The position numbers and the translations under genes are program-made. From the NCBI GenBank assembly GCA_037384225.1, contig JARROD010000174.1:1-15597 (forward strand): a stretch of 15,597 bases of DNA, in the 5' to 3' direction. Shown here in pieces: positions 1-7,521 of this stretch. How positions within the stretch are numbered: the stretch's first letter is position 1; each line of letters begins with the position of its first letter. The notes beneath the pieces were generated by a model. That model was not told the origin of the DNA. It made no database searches and saw nothing but the letters and a program-made list of their open reading frames with translations. Source of the DNA: JARROD01 sp037384225 (GTDB taxonomy: Bacteria; Pseudomonadota; Gammaproteobacteria; Pseudomonadales; Cellvibrionaceae).

Positions 1-442
1 GGCCGAGAAATCCCGCCAGCGAATTGGTGTGGGCGATCAATCCCTGTCCGCGGGTTTTCATATGATCGATCAAAGGCACCAGGAAATTCACCAGGGTGGC
101 GTAATTCAGTTCCATACTATCCAGGATTTCTTCGGCTGAAGCCTCGGACATATCGAGAGCCGGCCCGGCTCCCATGTTCAACACAGCCACATCAATGGAT
201 GTTGCCGCATCGATGGCATGGGCGACTGTAGCGGCGGCTTCGTCAGTCCAGCGGGCATCACAAGGCAGGACCAGGGCCTGGCTGCCCAGGGACTCCACCT
301 CCTGTGCCAGTTGCTGCAATTGTGATTCACGGCGGGCGCACAGAATGAGACGGTTGTCCCTCGCGGCCAATTGCCGGGCCATCGCATACCCTATACCGGA
401 GGAAGCGCCGACAATCATAATAGTTTTGTTTTCAAGTCGCAT
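1..442 (-). CDS. Short-chain dehydrogenase/reductase (SDR), 3' end cut by the window edge
   Basis: This is the N-terminal 147 residues of a classical SDR, an NAD(P)-dependent oxidoreductase with a Rossmann fold. The reading frame runs open to base 1. Visible motifs are the dinucleotide-binding GASSGIG (residues 12-18), an Arg pair after the second strand (CARR, 35-38) that often goes with NADP preference, LNMGAG (88-93) in place of the usual NNAG, the active-site Asn in ELNY (111-114), and the catalytic Ser in NSLAG (140-144). The YxxxK motif lies beyond the window. The ATG at 442 is the only sensible start before the glycine motif, although no good ribosome site precedes it. It begins 48 bases after the DUF819 gene stop on the same strand, so it is probably the third gene of that operon. 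The substrate cannot be predicted. Family assignment is secure. Confidence 0.9.
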   Translation of the reverse strand, partial: MRLENKTIMIVGASSGIGYAMARQLAARDNRLILCARRESQLQQLAQEVESLGSQALVLPCDARWTDEAAATVAHAIDAATSIDVAVLNMGAGPALDMSEASAEEILDSMELNYATLVNFLVPLIDHMKTRGQGLIAHTNSLAGFLG

Positions 443-490
443 GGATTTCAATAATGTAATCTTCCCGCTGCTTGCAGTCAGGCAGTTGTC

Positions 491-1681
491 TTAGGCAGCC
501 AGCAGCCAGCGGGTAAAAAAGGTGGCCGCGATTCCCAGATAGTTACCGACAATATAGCCGATAATGGCGGCGGCAAATCCCGGTAATATGATTTCGCGGT
601 TTTTCAGCGCCCCGGCAATCACCGGTATAAAGGGCACGGACATAATGGCTGCAGAGGCGGTGATAAGGAAGGTATCGGTATCGATTTTTAGCAGTTTGCA
701 GATCAGTGCCTGCAACAACAGCGACCCGATCAGGATAAAGCTGATATAGGTGAACAGGTCGATATTCAGATTAGTGACGATACTGGTGTCGGTCATGGAG
801 CCGGTGGTGAAACAGAAAATCAAAATCAGATACATGCCGAGCGGAAAACTATTGGGGAGATTGCGTATTGCCGGTACGAACGAAGCGATCACCCCTAAGG
901 TGGTAATGGCGATGATCGTCACCGCCGGCGCGATGGTTGTCGGCGCCAGCGATGCCAGTGCCACCGCTATACCCACCGCCAGCGCTGAAAGCAGCAGCGC
1001 CAGAGCGGTTTTCGGCAGTGTGCGCGGGTTGGTCAGACCTTTGTAGCTGTTGGCGGTTTCATCGGCCAGGTGTCCGAATGTATCCTCCTCGGCGTGGTAG
1101 GCGTGTTCACCACGGCTTTCGAACGGGCGCAGAAAGCGGCTGAAGATGGGCTTGGCCAGAGTCATGACGAACAGCAAGTACAGTGCCGACAGCAGAATAT
1201 CGTAGGTGATCATTGTCGTGAAGGTGTGTTCATCGGCCTCGATGGCGGTCTTTATCGCCGCCATATTGGGACCTCCTCCGGTGTAAGCGCCTACCGACAT
1301 GCCGGCGATCTGCCACACATTGGCGAGGCTGTCGGCGTAGAGCCAGGCACCGACGGCACTGGTGACGATAACCGCCACCAGGGCGATGCCCATGCTTTTC
1401 ATGGTGTCGCCGGCCATACTGAAAGAGGCGCGTACATCGATGGAAAACACCAGCAGCGGCAGCGCCAGAGCAATGGAGAGTTCGGAAATCCGTGTCTGTA
1501 GCGCACCGAGGGTGGCCTTGTCGACCAGTTGCGTGGGCAGGTCGGCGGCCGATAACACGATGCCCAGTGTAAATGACAGTACCACCACACCGACTTTGTC
1601 CAGCCAGGGCACGCGTTGGCATATCAGTACCAGGGCGGCGGGGAAAAAGAGGTAAATCAGCAGGACAACAATAACGGGCAC
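491..1681 (-). CDS. DUF819 family integral membrane protein
   Basis: A 396-residue polytopic inner-membrane protein, hydrophobic almost throughout, with about ten possible membrane segments. It resembles the DUF819 family (Bacillus YjcL type), whose function is not established and which looks transporter-like. Supporting signs are the family-like glycine-rich signature YTGGGPN near residues 133-139, followed by MAAIKTA, and the typical internal soluble loop rich in acidic and His residues (about residues 190-215) that splits the protein into two hydrophobic halves. The start is GTG at 1681, preceded by an AAGGA ribosome site at good spacing. It lies 55 bases downstream of the PLP enzyme and 48 bases upstream of the SDR, all on the minus strand. 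The context suggests transport of a substrate or product of the PLP enzyme, which is inference only. Confidence 0.8.
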   Translation of the reverse strand: MPVIVVLLIYLFFPAALVLICQRVPWLDKVGVVVLSFTLGIVLSAADLPTQLVDKATLGALQTRISELSIALALPLLVFSIDVRASFSMAGDTMKSMGIALVAVIVTSAVGAWLYADSLANVWQIAGMSVGAYTGGGPNMAAIKTAIEADEHTFTTMITYDILLSALYLLFVMTLAKPIFSRFLRPFESRGEHAYHAEEDTFGHLADETANSYKGLTNPRTLPKTALALLLSALAVGIAVALASLAPTTIAPAVTIIAITTLGVIASFVPAIRNLPNSFPLGMYLILIFCFTTGSMTDTSIVTNLNIDLFTYISFILIGSLLLQALICKLLKIDTDTFLITASAAIMSVPFIPVIAGALKNREIILPGFAAAIIGYIVGNYLGIAATFFTRWLLAA

Positions 1682-1736
1682 GGTGGTTCCTTAACAGTAT
1701 CAGTGGCGGCAGTGGTAAAAAAACAGGTCTGTATGA

Positions 1737-2996
1737 TTAAGCTCCATTGCCCGCAGCGCTGATACGCGCCTCGACAGGGTATGAATGAAGAGGTTCCGGG
1801 TAACTGAACACCGGCCACCCGTCGACGATGTCGCCCGCCTCGTACACAGCGATGCGGTCGAATTGCAGCAGCACGGCTTCGCTCTGAGTGGGGCGGAAGA
1901 ACAGGAAATCATCCATATCGAGACTGACGCCGGCTGCCAACTCGTAGAGTTCCTGATTACTCGAATGGCCGAGAATCAATGAACGTTTACTGCCCGGTGG
2001 ATAATAGGGTTGTGCCAGCCAATTGCCACCGTAGATAAAACAACCCTGATGCGGCAACTTTCCCAGCCCGCGCAGCAGGCGCGAGAGACCTGGGGCCATG
2101 GGGATTTCCGGGTTGTGGGTTTTTTTCAATACCGGCGCGGCGATAAATGCAGCGGGCTGATGGTGCTCCAGGGTATAGACATCGAAGTCGGTGGGCTTGA
2201 GCAGGGCCGAGGCGGTGGCGATTTCGTTGCCGTCGCCTGGAATTTCATTTCGGTATAGCGGGTAGGTGGTGCTGCCACCGGTGTTGAGGCAGAGGTCGGC
2301 ACAGGCAGCTTCACCCAGGGTATCCTTAATAATGGCTACAAATTCAGTGTAGCGCTGGCGGGCGCGGGCGAAGGCTTTTTGCGGCCCGCCGAGCAGTGCG
2401 GGGATCTTGGTGATATGCGCCTCGTAGCCCATCAGACCGGACAGCTGTAACTGCTTAGAAGTCGCCAGATGCTGCAGGGCCTGTCGGAACTCCCCGGCGT
2501 CGCGAAATCCACCGCGGTGCAGGCCAATGTCGATTTCCAGGTTGATACGCATCCGCACGCCCAGCTCCTGCGCCAGCGCCTGGTACTGCAACAGTCGTTG
2601 CTGCCCGTCCACCAGCCACTGAAGCTGTGATTCCGGCGCAAAGCCTGTGTGACCGCGCTGGCGGTTGTACCAGCGGTAAAAGTGACGTGCGGCGGCAACC
2701 GGCATGGGTTTGCCGAGCAGGACGTCGGCGCCGGGGATCTGCTCTACCAGATGGATCAGGAACGGTAGGTGAAAGCTCATCAGCCGCCTGCTGCCCGTGC
2801 GGCCCATAATGTGGTGCAACAGGGGAATGGACGGCAGTGACTTGGCGACGATACGGTAGTCGAAACCCTGTTTGAGCACACCCATAAGTTGATCGATATT
2901 GTGATCGAGACGCTGTTTGTCGATTACCAATGTGGGAGTGCAAATACCCGCCTGGTGCAAAGCCTGGGTGAGGTTCTGAAAATACGTCTGGGTCAT
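1737..2996 (-). CDS. DSD1/D-threonine aldolase-like fold III PLP enzyme with altered metal site
   Basis: A 419-residue protein of the alanine racemase N-terminal / D-serine dehydratase-like C-terminal family, which includes eukaryotic-type D-serine dehydratase and D-threonine aldolase. The PLP lysine is Lys52 in RIVAKSLPS. Phosphate- and barrel-associated stretches include LEIDIGLHRGGF (153-164), GLMGYEAHI (187-195) and NTGGSTTYP (238-246). The C-terminal domain ends with the typical GDIVDGWPV (388-396). Where family members have PxHxC supplying Zn ligands, this protein reads PTQSEA (369-374), so His becomes Gln371 and Cys becomes Glu373. It may therefore use no divalent metal or catalyse a different reaction, such as racemisation, deamination or aldol cleavage of a D-amino acid or related hydroxy-amino acid. 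It is the first gene of a likely operon with DUF819 and SDR genes. The ATG at 2996 has only a weak upstream purine stretch. The specific substrate is unknown. Confidence 0.85.
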   Translation of the reverse strand: MTQTYFQNLTQALHQAGICTPTLVIDKQRLDHNIDQLMGVLKQGFDYRIVAKSLPSIPLLHHIMGRTGSRRLMSFHLPFLIHLVEQIPGADVLLGKPMPVAAARHFYRWYNRQRGHTGFAPESQLQWLVDGQQRLLQYQALAQELGVRMRINLEIDIGLHRGGFRDAGEFRQALQHLATSKQLQLSGLMGYEAHITKIPALLGGPQKAFARARQRYTEFVAIIKDTLGEAACADLCLNTGGSTTYPLYRNEIPGDGNEIATASALLKPTDFDVYTLEHHQPAAFIAAPVLKKTHNPEIPMAPGLSRLLRGLGKLPHQGCFIYGGNWLAQPYYPPGSKRSLILGHSSNQELYELAAGVSLDMDDFLFFRPTQSEAVLLQFDRIAVYEAGDIVDGWPVFSYPEPLHSYPVEARISAAGNGA

Positions 2997-3050
2997 CGAT
3001 TGGTCCGCTTATAGCGCGTGAATGCTAATGCCAATAATTTTAGTTGTACG

Positions 3051-3079
3051 TTTGTACTATTTCTGTCTGGGTTTTTCAA
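3051..3079 (-). promoter_or_regulatory. Candidate promoter for the PLP enzyme/DUF819/SDR operon
   Basis: On the minus strand a TTGAAA (3079..3074) is followed after 17 bases by TACAAA (3056..3051). This is a plausible sigma70 pair whose -10 matches 4 of 6 consensus positions. The -10 overlaps a short self-complementary patch with two GTAC tetramers (3041..3059), which might be an operator. The site lies about 55 bases upstream of the PLP gene start. It is judged by eye only. Confidence 0.35.
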
Positions 3080-3194
3080 GCAAAACCACGGTAAGCGACA
3101 GTAATCCAGCCCCCGATGGTCGGAGCTGGTAGTTGTGTGCTGCTCCGCAGCTTCTTATCGCAAGCATTTATAGCCGCATTTTCAGCGTCCCTCT

Positions 3195-3224
3195 TGGTTA
3201 CTCGAGAAGTGGTTACTCGAGAAG
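3195..3224. repeat. Perfect tandem 15-bp direct repeat
   Basis: TGGTTACTCGAGAAG occurs twice with no gap (3195..3209 and 3210..3224). Each unit contains the hexamer CTCGAG. The length is a multiple of three, but there is no convincing gene here. It could be a recent slippage duplication or a paired protein-binding site. Confidence 0.85.
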
Positions 3225-3336
3225 CGCTTTTTCTGGATATTATTTTACCATATTGATCTTTTTCTACGCGATTGGACCCTTGTGTCTGTTTAGCGCCCGT
3301 CAGCGGCTCAAACAAACCCATTTTTCCACTATCGAA

Positions 3337-3370
3337 GTCGCGACCGCCTGCGGTTTATCCCCCTCGCGAC
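3337..3370. repeat. Nested inverted repeats, REP-like structured segment
   Basis: GTCGCGA (3337..3343) and TCGCGAC (3364..3370) are perfect inverted copies. Inside them ACCGC (3343..3347) and GCGGT (3350..3354) form a second small hairpin with a two-base loop. The surrounding 3330-3410 segment is more GC-rich than its AT-rich flanks. It could be an extragenic palindromic element. I see no second copy in this window, so repetitiveness is untested. Confidence 0.45.
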
Positions 3371-3784
3371 GAACAAACCAGCGAAGCGCAAGCGGCGGGA
3401 AGCTATTCTGCGCATGTCTCTTTTTTATCCCACCTTTTTATTCCTAAAAAGTTCGTTTGAATGCAGGAATACTTTCAGGTTTTTTTCACAGTGCCGCGGT
3501 AAATTATTTTGAGTGTCCTCCTGAATTGAATGTTTAAGATGAAAAACTCCAGAGCAGTGTTACTTGACTCCATCGTCGCTTGGCAGGGAAGTGTTGCAGA
3601 AAAATTCAAGAGCGCTCGATAAATTTTCTGTGGCTATCCAGTCATGGTGGTATCAGTGAAAAGTTGCTGGCGCGTTAATTAACGGCAGCGAAAATTTTTA
3701 ATTTTATTTTCAAAATGTGAAGTTGATGACATAATAGTTTCACAAGTTGTCCATATGTTTAGAATTACCTTTAGGGATGTGCAT

Positions 3785-3868
3785 GAAATAACTTCCGGGC
3801 CCTTTATCGGCAATAAACAGGGATTTCGAGGCGCGCGACTGGCTGGACGCAAAATCTGAAGTTATTTC
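3785..3868 (+). promoter_or_regulatory. Long-range inverted repeat in the phosphatase leader
   Basis: GAAATAACTTC (3785..3795) and GAAGTTATTTC (3858..3868) are exact 11-base reverse complements separated by 62 bases. They end 42 bases before the phosphatase ATG. They are followed directly by the 10-bp palindrome GGACATGTCC (3869..3878), and the loop contains GGGCCC (3797..3802). If transcribed, the arms would form a closing stem around a 62-base interior, the shape of a structured leader. As DNA they could be paired operator halves. No known riboswitch class is recognised. Confidence 0.45.
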
Positions 3869-3910
3869 GGACATGTCCATTAATCGCAATCATTTTCCGG
3901 AGTCCAAATA

Positions 3911-6580
3911 ATGTCTAAAAACCGGCGTTTCCTTGCGTACCTTTCACTGGCTACTGCCTTATTCTTTTCCAACAATATATTCGCGGCAACTGTTACCCGG
4001 GGGCCCTATCTACAAACTGCCAGTGACACGACGATGACTTTCCGCTGGCGAACCGATAGCAATACAGATTCGGTTGTACATATTGGCAGCAGCCCAGACA
4101 ATTTGAATCAAGCCGTGTCTGTTGCCGGCAATACCACTGAACACAGCGTAGAGGTGAGCGGGCTCAAGGAGCATACCCAATATTATTATTCCATAGGAAG
4201 CAGCAACGAGGTGTTGGCCGGTGGCGATAGCCGTTATCGTTTTACCACTTCTCCGGTACCGGGCACCAGTGTCGCAACGCGGGTCTGGCTTATCGGCGAT
4301 GCCGGTACCGCCGATTCCAATCAGGCCGCCGTTTATAATGCTTACCTGAATTACCCCGGCGCTGACAATACCGACCTCTGGATCATGCTGGGTGACAATG
4401 CTTATAACAACGGCACGGACTCCGAATACCAGAGGGCCGTTTTTGATATGTACCCGGAGCTGCTGCGCCATTCACCGGTATGGGCGACACTGGGGAATCA
4501 CGATGGCCACCGCGCCGATTCATCCACGGAATCCGGACCCTACTACGATATTTTCACGCTACCGCGCAACGGCGAGGCGGGAGGCGTTGCTTCCGGTACC
4601 GAAGCTTACTATTCATTTGATTACGGCGATATCCATTTTATCTGCCTCGATTCCTACGACAGTGACCGCAGTGTCAACGGCGCCATGATGACGTGGTTGG
4701 AAAACGATTTATCCGCCAATGATAAAAACTGGCTGGTGGCGTTTTGGCATCATCCCCCTTACACCAAGGGTTCTCACAATTCCGACAGCGAAAGCGCATT
4801 ACGGGAAATGCGCGAAGTGGCATTGCCGATCTTGGAAGACTATGGCGTGGATCTGGTGCTTTCCGGACACAGTCATTCCTACGAACGCTCGTATTTTATT
4901 GACAGTCACTATGGCAACTCGAGTACATTCAGCCCGGCGCATCAGATTGATGGTGGTGACGGTCGTGAAGACGGCAGTGGTGCCTATCACAAAGATTCCG
5001 GGCAGGCGCATGCGGGAACCGTGTATACCGTTGCGGGTTCGTCCGGTAAAACCACCGGTGGAGCACTCGATCACCCGGCGATGTTTACGTCGCGCAATGA
5101 GCTGGGATCCGTGGTGTTGGACATTTATGACAATCGCCTGGATGCCGTGTTTTTACGTTCCGATGGTAGTGTGACGGATTACTACACGGTGACGAAGGGA
5201 GTGGATACCACGCCGCCGGCACTGGACCGTGTTGTCGCCTCCAATGATATTGAGGTAGAGGTCTTCTTTAGTGAACCCGTTGATAGCGCAACCGCTGAAA
5301 ATCCCAACCACTATAGCCTTGATAAAGGTGTTGAAGTGGAGAGTGTCAGTGCCGCGGGCAACGCCGTGACATTGACCACCAGCGGCCTGAGCGAAGGAGA
5401 GACTTATACGCTGACTGTCAACAATGTTGAGGATGTCAATGGCAATGTCATTGCCGCCAATAGCCAGGCCGATTTCCGTTATTCCAATATACAGACGGTG
5501 AGTTTTCAGGACGGTGTGAACAACTATACAGGCACCCGGGATACCTGGATTGGCAGCGGTGTCGGCGACAGAAATTTCGGCGCGGAAACGTCACTGCAGG
5601 CCGATGGCGCCGATGGTGGCAACGGTGAAACCGCCAGTCTGGTGGCCTGGGACCTCAGTGCCATTCCCGCCGGAGCGACGATCACCGGTGCGCGGGTTGA
5701 ACTCACGGTTTATGGCGTTAGCAACGATAGCTACAATTTGTATGCCGGCGATAAGTCCTGGAGCGAGAACTCCGCCACCTGGAACAGCCAGGACCCTTAT
5801 AATAGCCGCGGTGGGGTGATTGGCCGTTTTGTCCCGTCGTCCAACGGTACCCACTCCATTCCCCTGAACGCCACCGGTATCGCGACGTTGCAGGAGTGGG
5901 TGGACGGTGGTATTAACGGCGGTGTGTACATCATGACCGGCGGCGGCAGCGATGGTCTGGATATGCGTTCCAGTGAATACAGTGTGATCAGTGAGCGTCC
6001 GAGGTTGGTTGTCAGCTATGCCGGGGGCGGATCCAGCGGCGAGCCGGTTACGGTGCAGTTTCAACAGGCATTGGGTGGCTATACCGGCGCCGAAGACACT
6101 TATGTGGCTTCAGGAAGTACAGACAGACAATGGGGCGGCAGTTCGGCGTTATTGGCGGATGGTAACGATTGGGGTAATGGTGAGTTGATCTCTCTGTTGA
6201 AATGGGATGTCTCCTCGCTCCCCGTTGGCGCCAATGTGATCAGTGCATCAATTACGTTACAGGTATTTAACCGGTCCAACGATACTTACAACCTTTGGGA
6301 AATGCTGGCGGGCTGGTCGGAAGCAAGCGCCACCTGGGACAATACCGACCCCGCCGCAAATCGCGGTGCCCAAGTGGGTAGCTTCAACCCTACATCGACT
6401 GGTGCTGTCACCATTAATTTCAACGCGACAGGTATTGCATTGGTTCAACGTTGGATAGAAGGTGCGGAGAATAACGGGATCACCGTTCAAAGCGGTGGAA
6501 CGTCTGACGGCATTGATATACGTTCGAGTGAGTACAATACCCAATCACAGCGTCCGCTGCTGACGATCACTTACGAATAA
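3911..6580 (+). CDS. Secreted purple-acid-type metallophosphatase with Ig-like and twin DNRLRE modules
   Basis: An 889-residue exported hydrolase. A signal peptide (1-25, cut about FA/AT) precedes a fibronectin-like purple acid phosphatase N-domain (about 27-115). The calcineurin-like catalytic domain (about 122-415) carries the full metal-site series: GDAG (129-132), GDNAY (161-165), GNHD (195-198), HHPP (280-283), GHSH (319-322), with YER just after. An Ig-like SbsA-type domain spans about 433-525. Two homologous DNRLRE/CBM96-like beta-sandwich modules follow (about 527-704 and 713-889). Each runs from an NYTG/GYTG strand and an (R/E)DT strand, through a W(D)-SATW landmark, to DMRSSEY or DIRSSEY and RP-LVVSY or RPLLTITY. 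Family knowledge predicts phosphomonoesterase or diesterase activity on a dinuclear metal centre. The tail modules probably anchor it to a polysaccharide or surface. Substrate is unknown. A CCGGAG ribosome site supports the ATG. It heads a row of four exported proteins. Confidence 0.92.
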   Translation: MSKNRRFLAYLSLATALFFSNNIFAATVTRGPYLQTASDTTMTFRWRTDSNTDSVVHIGSSPDNLNQAVSVAGNTTEHSVEVSGLKEHTQYYYSIGSSNEVLAGGDSRYRFTTSPVPGTSVATRVWLIGDAGTADSNQAAVYNAYLNYPGADNTDLWIMLGDNAYNNGTDSEYQRAVFDMYPELLRHSPVWATLGNHDGHRADSSTESGPYYDIFTLPRNGEAGGVASGTEAYYSFDYGDIHFICLDSYDSDRSVNGAMMTWLENDLSANDKNWLVAFWHHPPYTKGSHNSDSESALREMREVALPILEDYGVDLVLSGHSHSYERSYFIDSHYGNSSTFSPAHQIDGGDGREDGSGAYHKDSGQAHAGTVYTVAGSSGKTTGGALDHPAMFTSRNELGSVVLDIYDNRLDAVFLRSDGSVTDYYTVTKGVDTTPPALDRVVASNDIEVEVFFSEPVDSATAENPNHYSLDKGVEVESVSAAGNAVTLTTSGLSEGETYTLTVNNVEDVNGNVIAANSQADFRYSNIQTVSFQDGVNNYTGTRDTWIGSGVGDRNFGAETSLQADGADGGNGETASLVAWDLSAIPAGATITGARVELTVYGVSNDSYNLYAGDKSWSENSATWNSQDPYNSRGGVIGRFVPSSNGTHSIPLNATGIATLQEWVDGGINGGVYIMTGGGSDGLDMRSSEYSVISERPRLVVSYAGGGSSGEPVTVQFQQALGGYTGAEDTYVASGSTDRQWGGSSALLADGNDWGNGELISLLKWDVSSLPVGANVISASITLQVFNRSNDTYNLWEMLAGWSEASATWDNTDPAANRGAQVGSFNPTSTGAVTINFNATGIALVQRWIEGAENNGITVQSGGTSDGIDIRSSEYNTQSQRPLLTITYE

Positions 6581-6593
6581 CAATAAAATAAAA

Positions 6594-6621
6594 GGGAACC
6601 TCCGAAACGTTCGGGGTTCCC
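6594..6621. terminator. Strong hairpin after the phosphatase gene
   Basis: GGGAACC (6594..6600) pairs with GGTTCCC (6615..6621), and inside it CCGAA (6602..6606) pairs with TTCGG (6610..6614). One T is bulged and the loop is three bases. That gives 12 base pairs starting 13 bases after the stop codon. On the plus strand no T-run follows. The A-rich tract before it (AATAAAATAAAA) gives a T-run only for minus-strand transcripts. It may be an mRNA-stabilising 3' hairpin that lowers rather than ends readthrough into the TPR gene. Confidence 0.6.
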
Positions 6622-6644
6622 GCTGTGTCAGAGATCGATGGACA

Positions 6645-7484
6645 ATGAATGCCAAATCTGTATTTTTCGCAACAATTGCAGCCGTTTTAATTGCGGCTGT
6701 TTCACCAACGGTTTTTAGCCACGGTGCCGCGCAGGATCGCCTGCACCGGCTTGAGCACGAAATAGAACATCACCCGGATGACCCCGCTTTGTACGTTAAA
6801 CGCGGTCGGGTCTACCGGGATGCGGAACAATGGGACAATGCATTGAATGATTTTGTCAGTGCGCTAAAAATCGACCGCCAATATCATGAAGCTCGCTATT
6901 GGCAGGGTGAAGCCTTAATGCAAAAGGGCGATTTACGGGGCGCAGAACAGGTATTAAAAAAATACATAACACAGGTCCCGGATTCTCCTGCAGGCAATCG
7001 AACGCTGTCCCAGGTGTTGATGCAATTACATAAATACCCACAGGCGGCATATTATCTGGATCAGACAATTCAACACGATTCCCGTCCGCCACCGCAAGTG
7101 TTTCTGGAGCGAGCGCGTGCGCTAGCCAATATTACCCCACTGCCGACCCGGAGGATTGTCGCCGGGCTGAAAAAGGGTTTGGTTAAACATCCTCGAAATG
7201 TGGTCATTATTAATGAGCTGGTTCGAATTTATGAACTGGCTGAGCAGAGAGATTCCGCGTTGGCGGCAATAGACCTGCTGCCTTCGCGATTGCGTGATTC
7301 ACCGAAATGGTTAAATCGTCGGGCACAAATTGAAATGCATCGTGGGCACCGCAAACGGGCACTGGATTTGTATCGTCAGACAATAGCGAAAATCGACGCA
7401 TTACCCGAACAACGGCGCCGGTTGCCAGCGTTCGTTCACGCTCGCCAGGCCGCTGAGTCGGGGATATCAAAATTAAACCTCTGA
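6645..7484 (+). CDS. Exported tetratricopeptide-repeat protein
   Basis: A 279-residue protein with a signal peptide (1-25, cut about FS/HG), so it is probably periplasmic. Helical TPR-type repeats follow at about 46-79, 81-114 and 115-147. They show the usual alternation of small residues (G-VYRDAEQWDNALNDF and A-LMQKGDLRGAEQVL). Further degenerate helical pairs run to about 255. TPR arrays bind partner proteins and have no catalytic role, so this is a likely scaffold or adaptor for its neighbours. The N-terminus after the signal is His-rich (HGAAQ, HRLEHEIEHHP), which could weakly bind metal. The gene lies 64 bases after the phosphatase, across a hairpin, and 37 bases before the cytochrome. 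The ATG at 6645 is chosen because it opens directly into a signal peptide, although its ribosome site (GAG, 6631..6633) is weak. Confidence 0.85.
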   Translation: MNAKSVFFATIAAVLIAAVSPTVFSHGAAQDRLHRLEHEIEHHPDDPALYVKRGRVYRDAEQWDNALNDFVSALKIDRQYHEARYWQGEALMQKGDLRGAEQVLKKYITQVPDSPAGNRTLSQVLMQLHKYPQAAYYLDQTIQHDSRPPPQVFLERARALANITPLPTRRIVAGLKKGLVKHPRNVVIINELVRIYELAEQRDSALAAIDLLPSRLRDSPKWLNRRAQIEMHRGHRKRALDLYRQTIAKIDALPEQRRRLPAFVHARQAAESGISKLNL

Positions 7485-7521
7485 ATCATTACTCCGATTG
7501 TGATATTTTTAATTGAAATTC

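Larger units (their letters stand above)
2997..3910. other. 914-base intergenic region with repeats and dyads, no convincing gene
   Basis: The region separates a leftward operon from a rightward one, so it should hold both promoters. It contains a perfect tandem 15-bp repeat (3195..3224), a nested pair of inverted repeats (3337..3370), an AT-rich stretch (about 3690-3740) with the palindrome GTTAATTAAC (3674..3683), and a long-range dyad in the leader of the phosphatase gene (3785..3868). Two frames stay open here, 3321..3076 minus (81 codons) and 3133..3447 plus (104 codons). They overlap each other, have no recognisable domains and lack clear ribosome sites, so I do not call either. I see no tRNA or known riboswitch. 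Confidence 0.6.

Noticed and set aside
3076..3321. 81-codon minus-strand open frame upstream of the PLP enzyme gene
   Set aside because: It has no recognisable domain and no clear ribosome site. It contains the 15-bp tandem repeat as an SRVTTSRVT duplication and runs over the likely -35 of the next operon. It could be a small gene but is not supported.
3133..3447. 104-codon plus-strand open frame in the same region
   Set aside because: It overlaps the competing minus frame, has mixed composition without domain or signal logic, and no ribosome site.
3716..3744. TGTGA ... TCACA pair resembling a CRP site
   Set aside because: The arms are 19 bases apart rather than the six needed for a CRP dyad.
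3812..3860. GGACGCAAA in the phosphatase leader, reminiscent of the GEMM-I cyclic-di-GMP riboswitch core
   Set aside because: The GAAA-capped helix, the CAGGGCAAACC strand and the second hairpin of that class are missing, so the shared nonamer looks coincidental.
4010..6544. Several long frames on both strands inside the phosphatase gene
   Set aside because: They are shadows of the 889-codon gene, which has a complete signal peptide, motifs and ribosome site.
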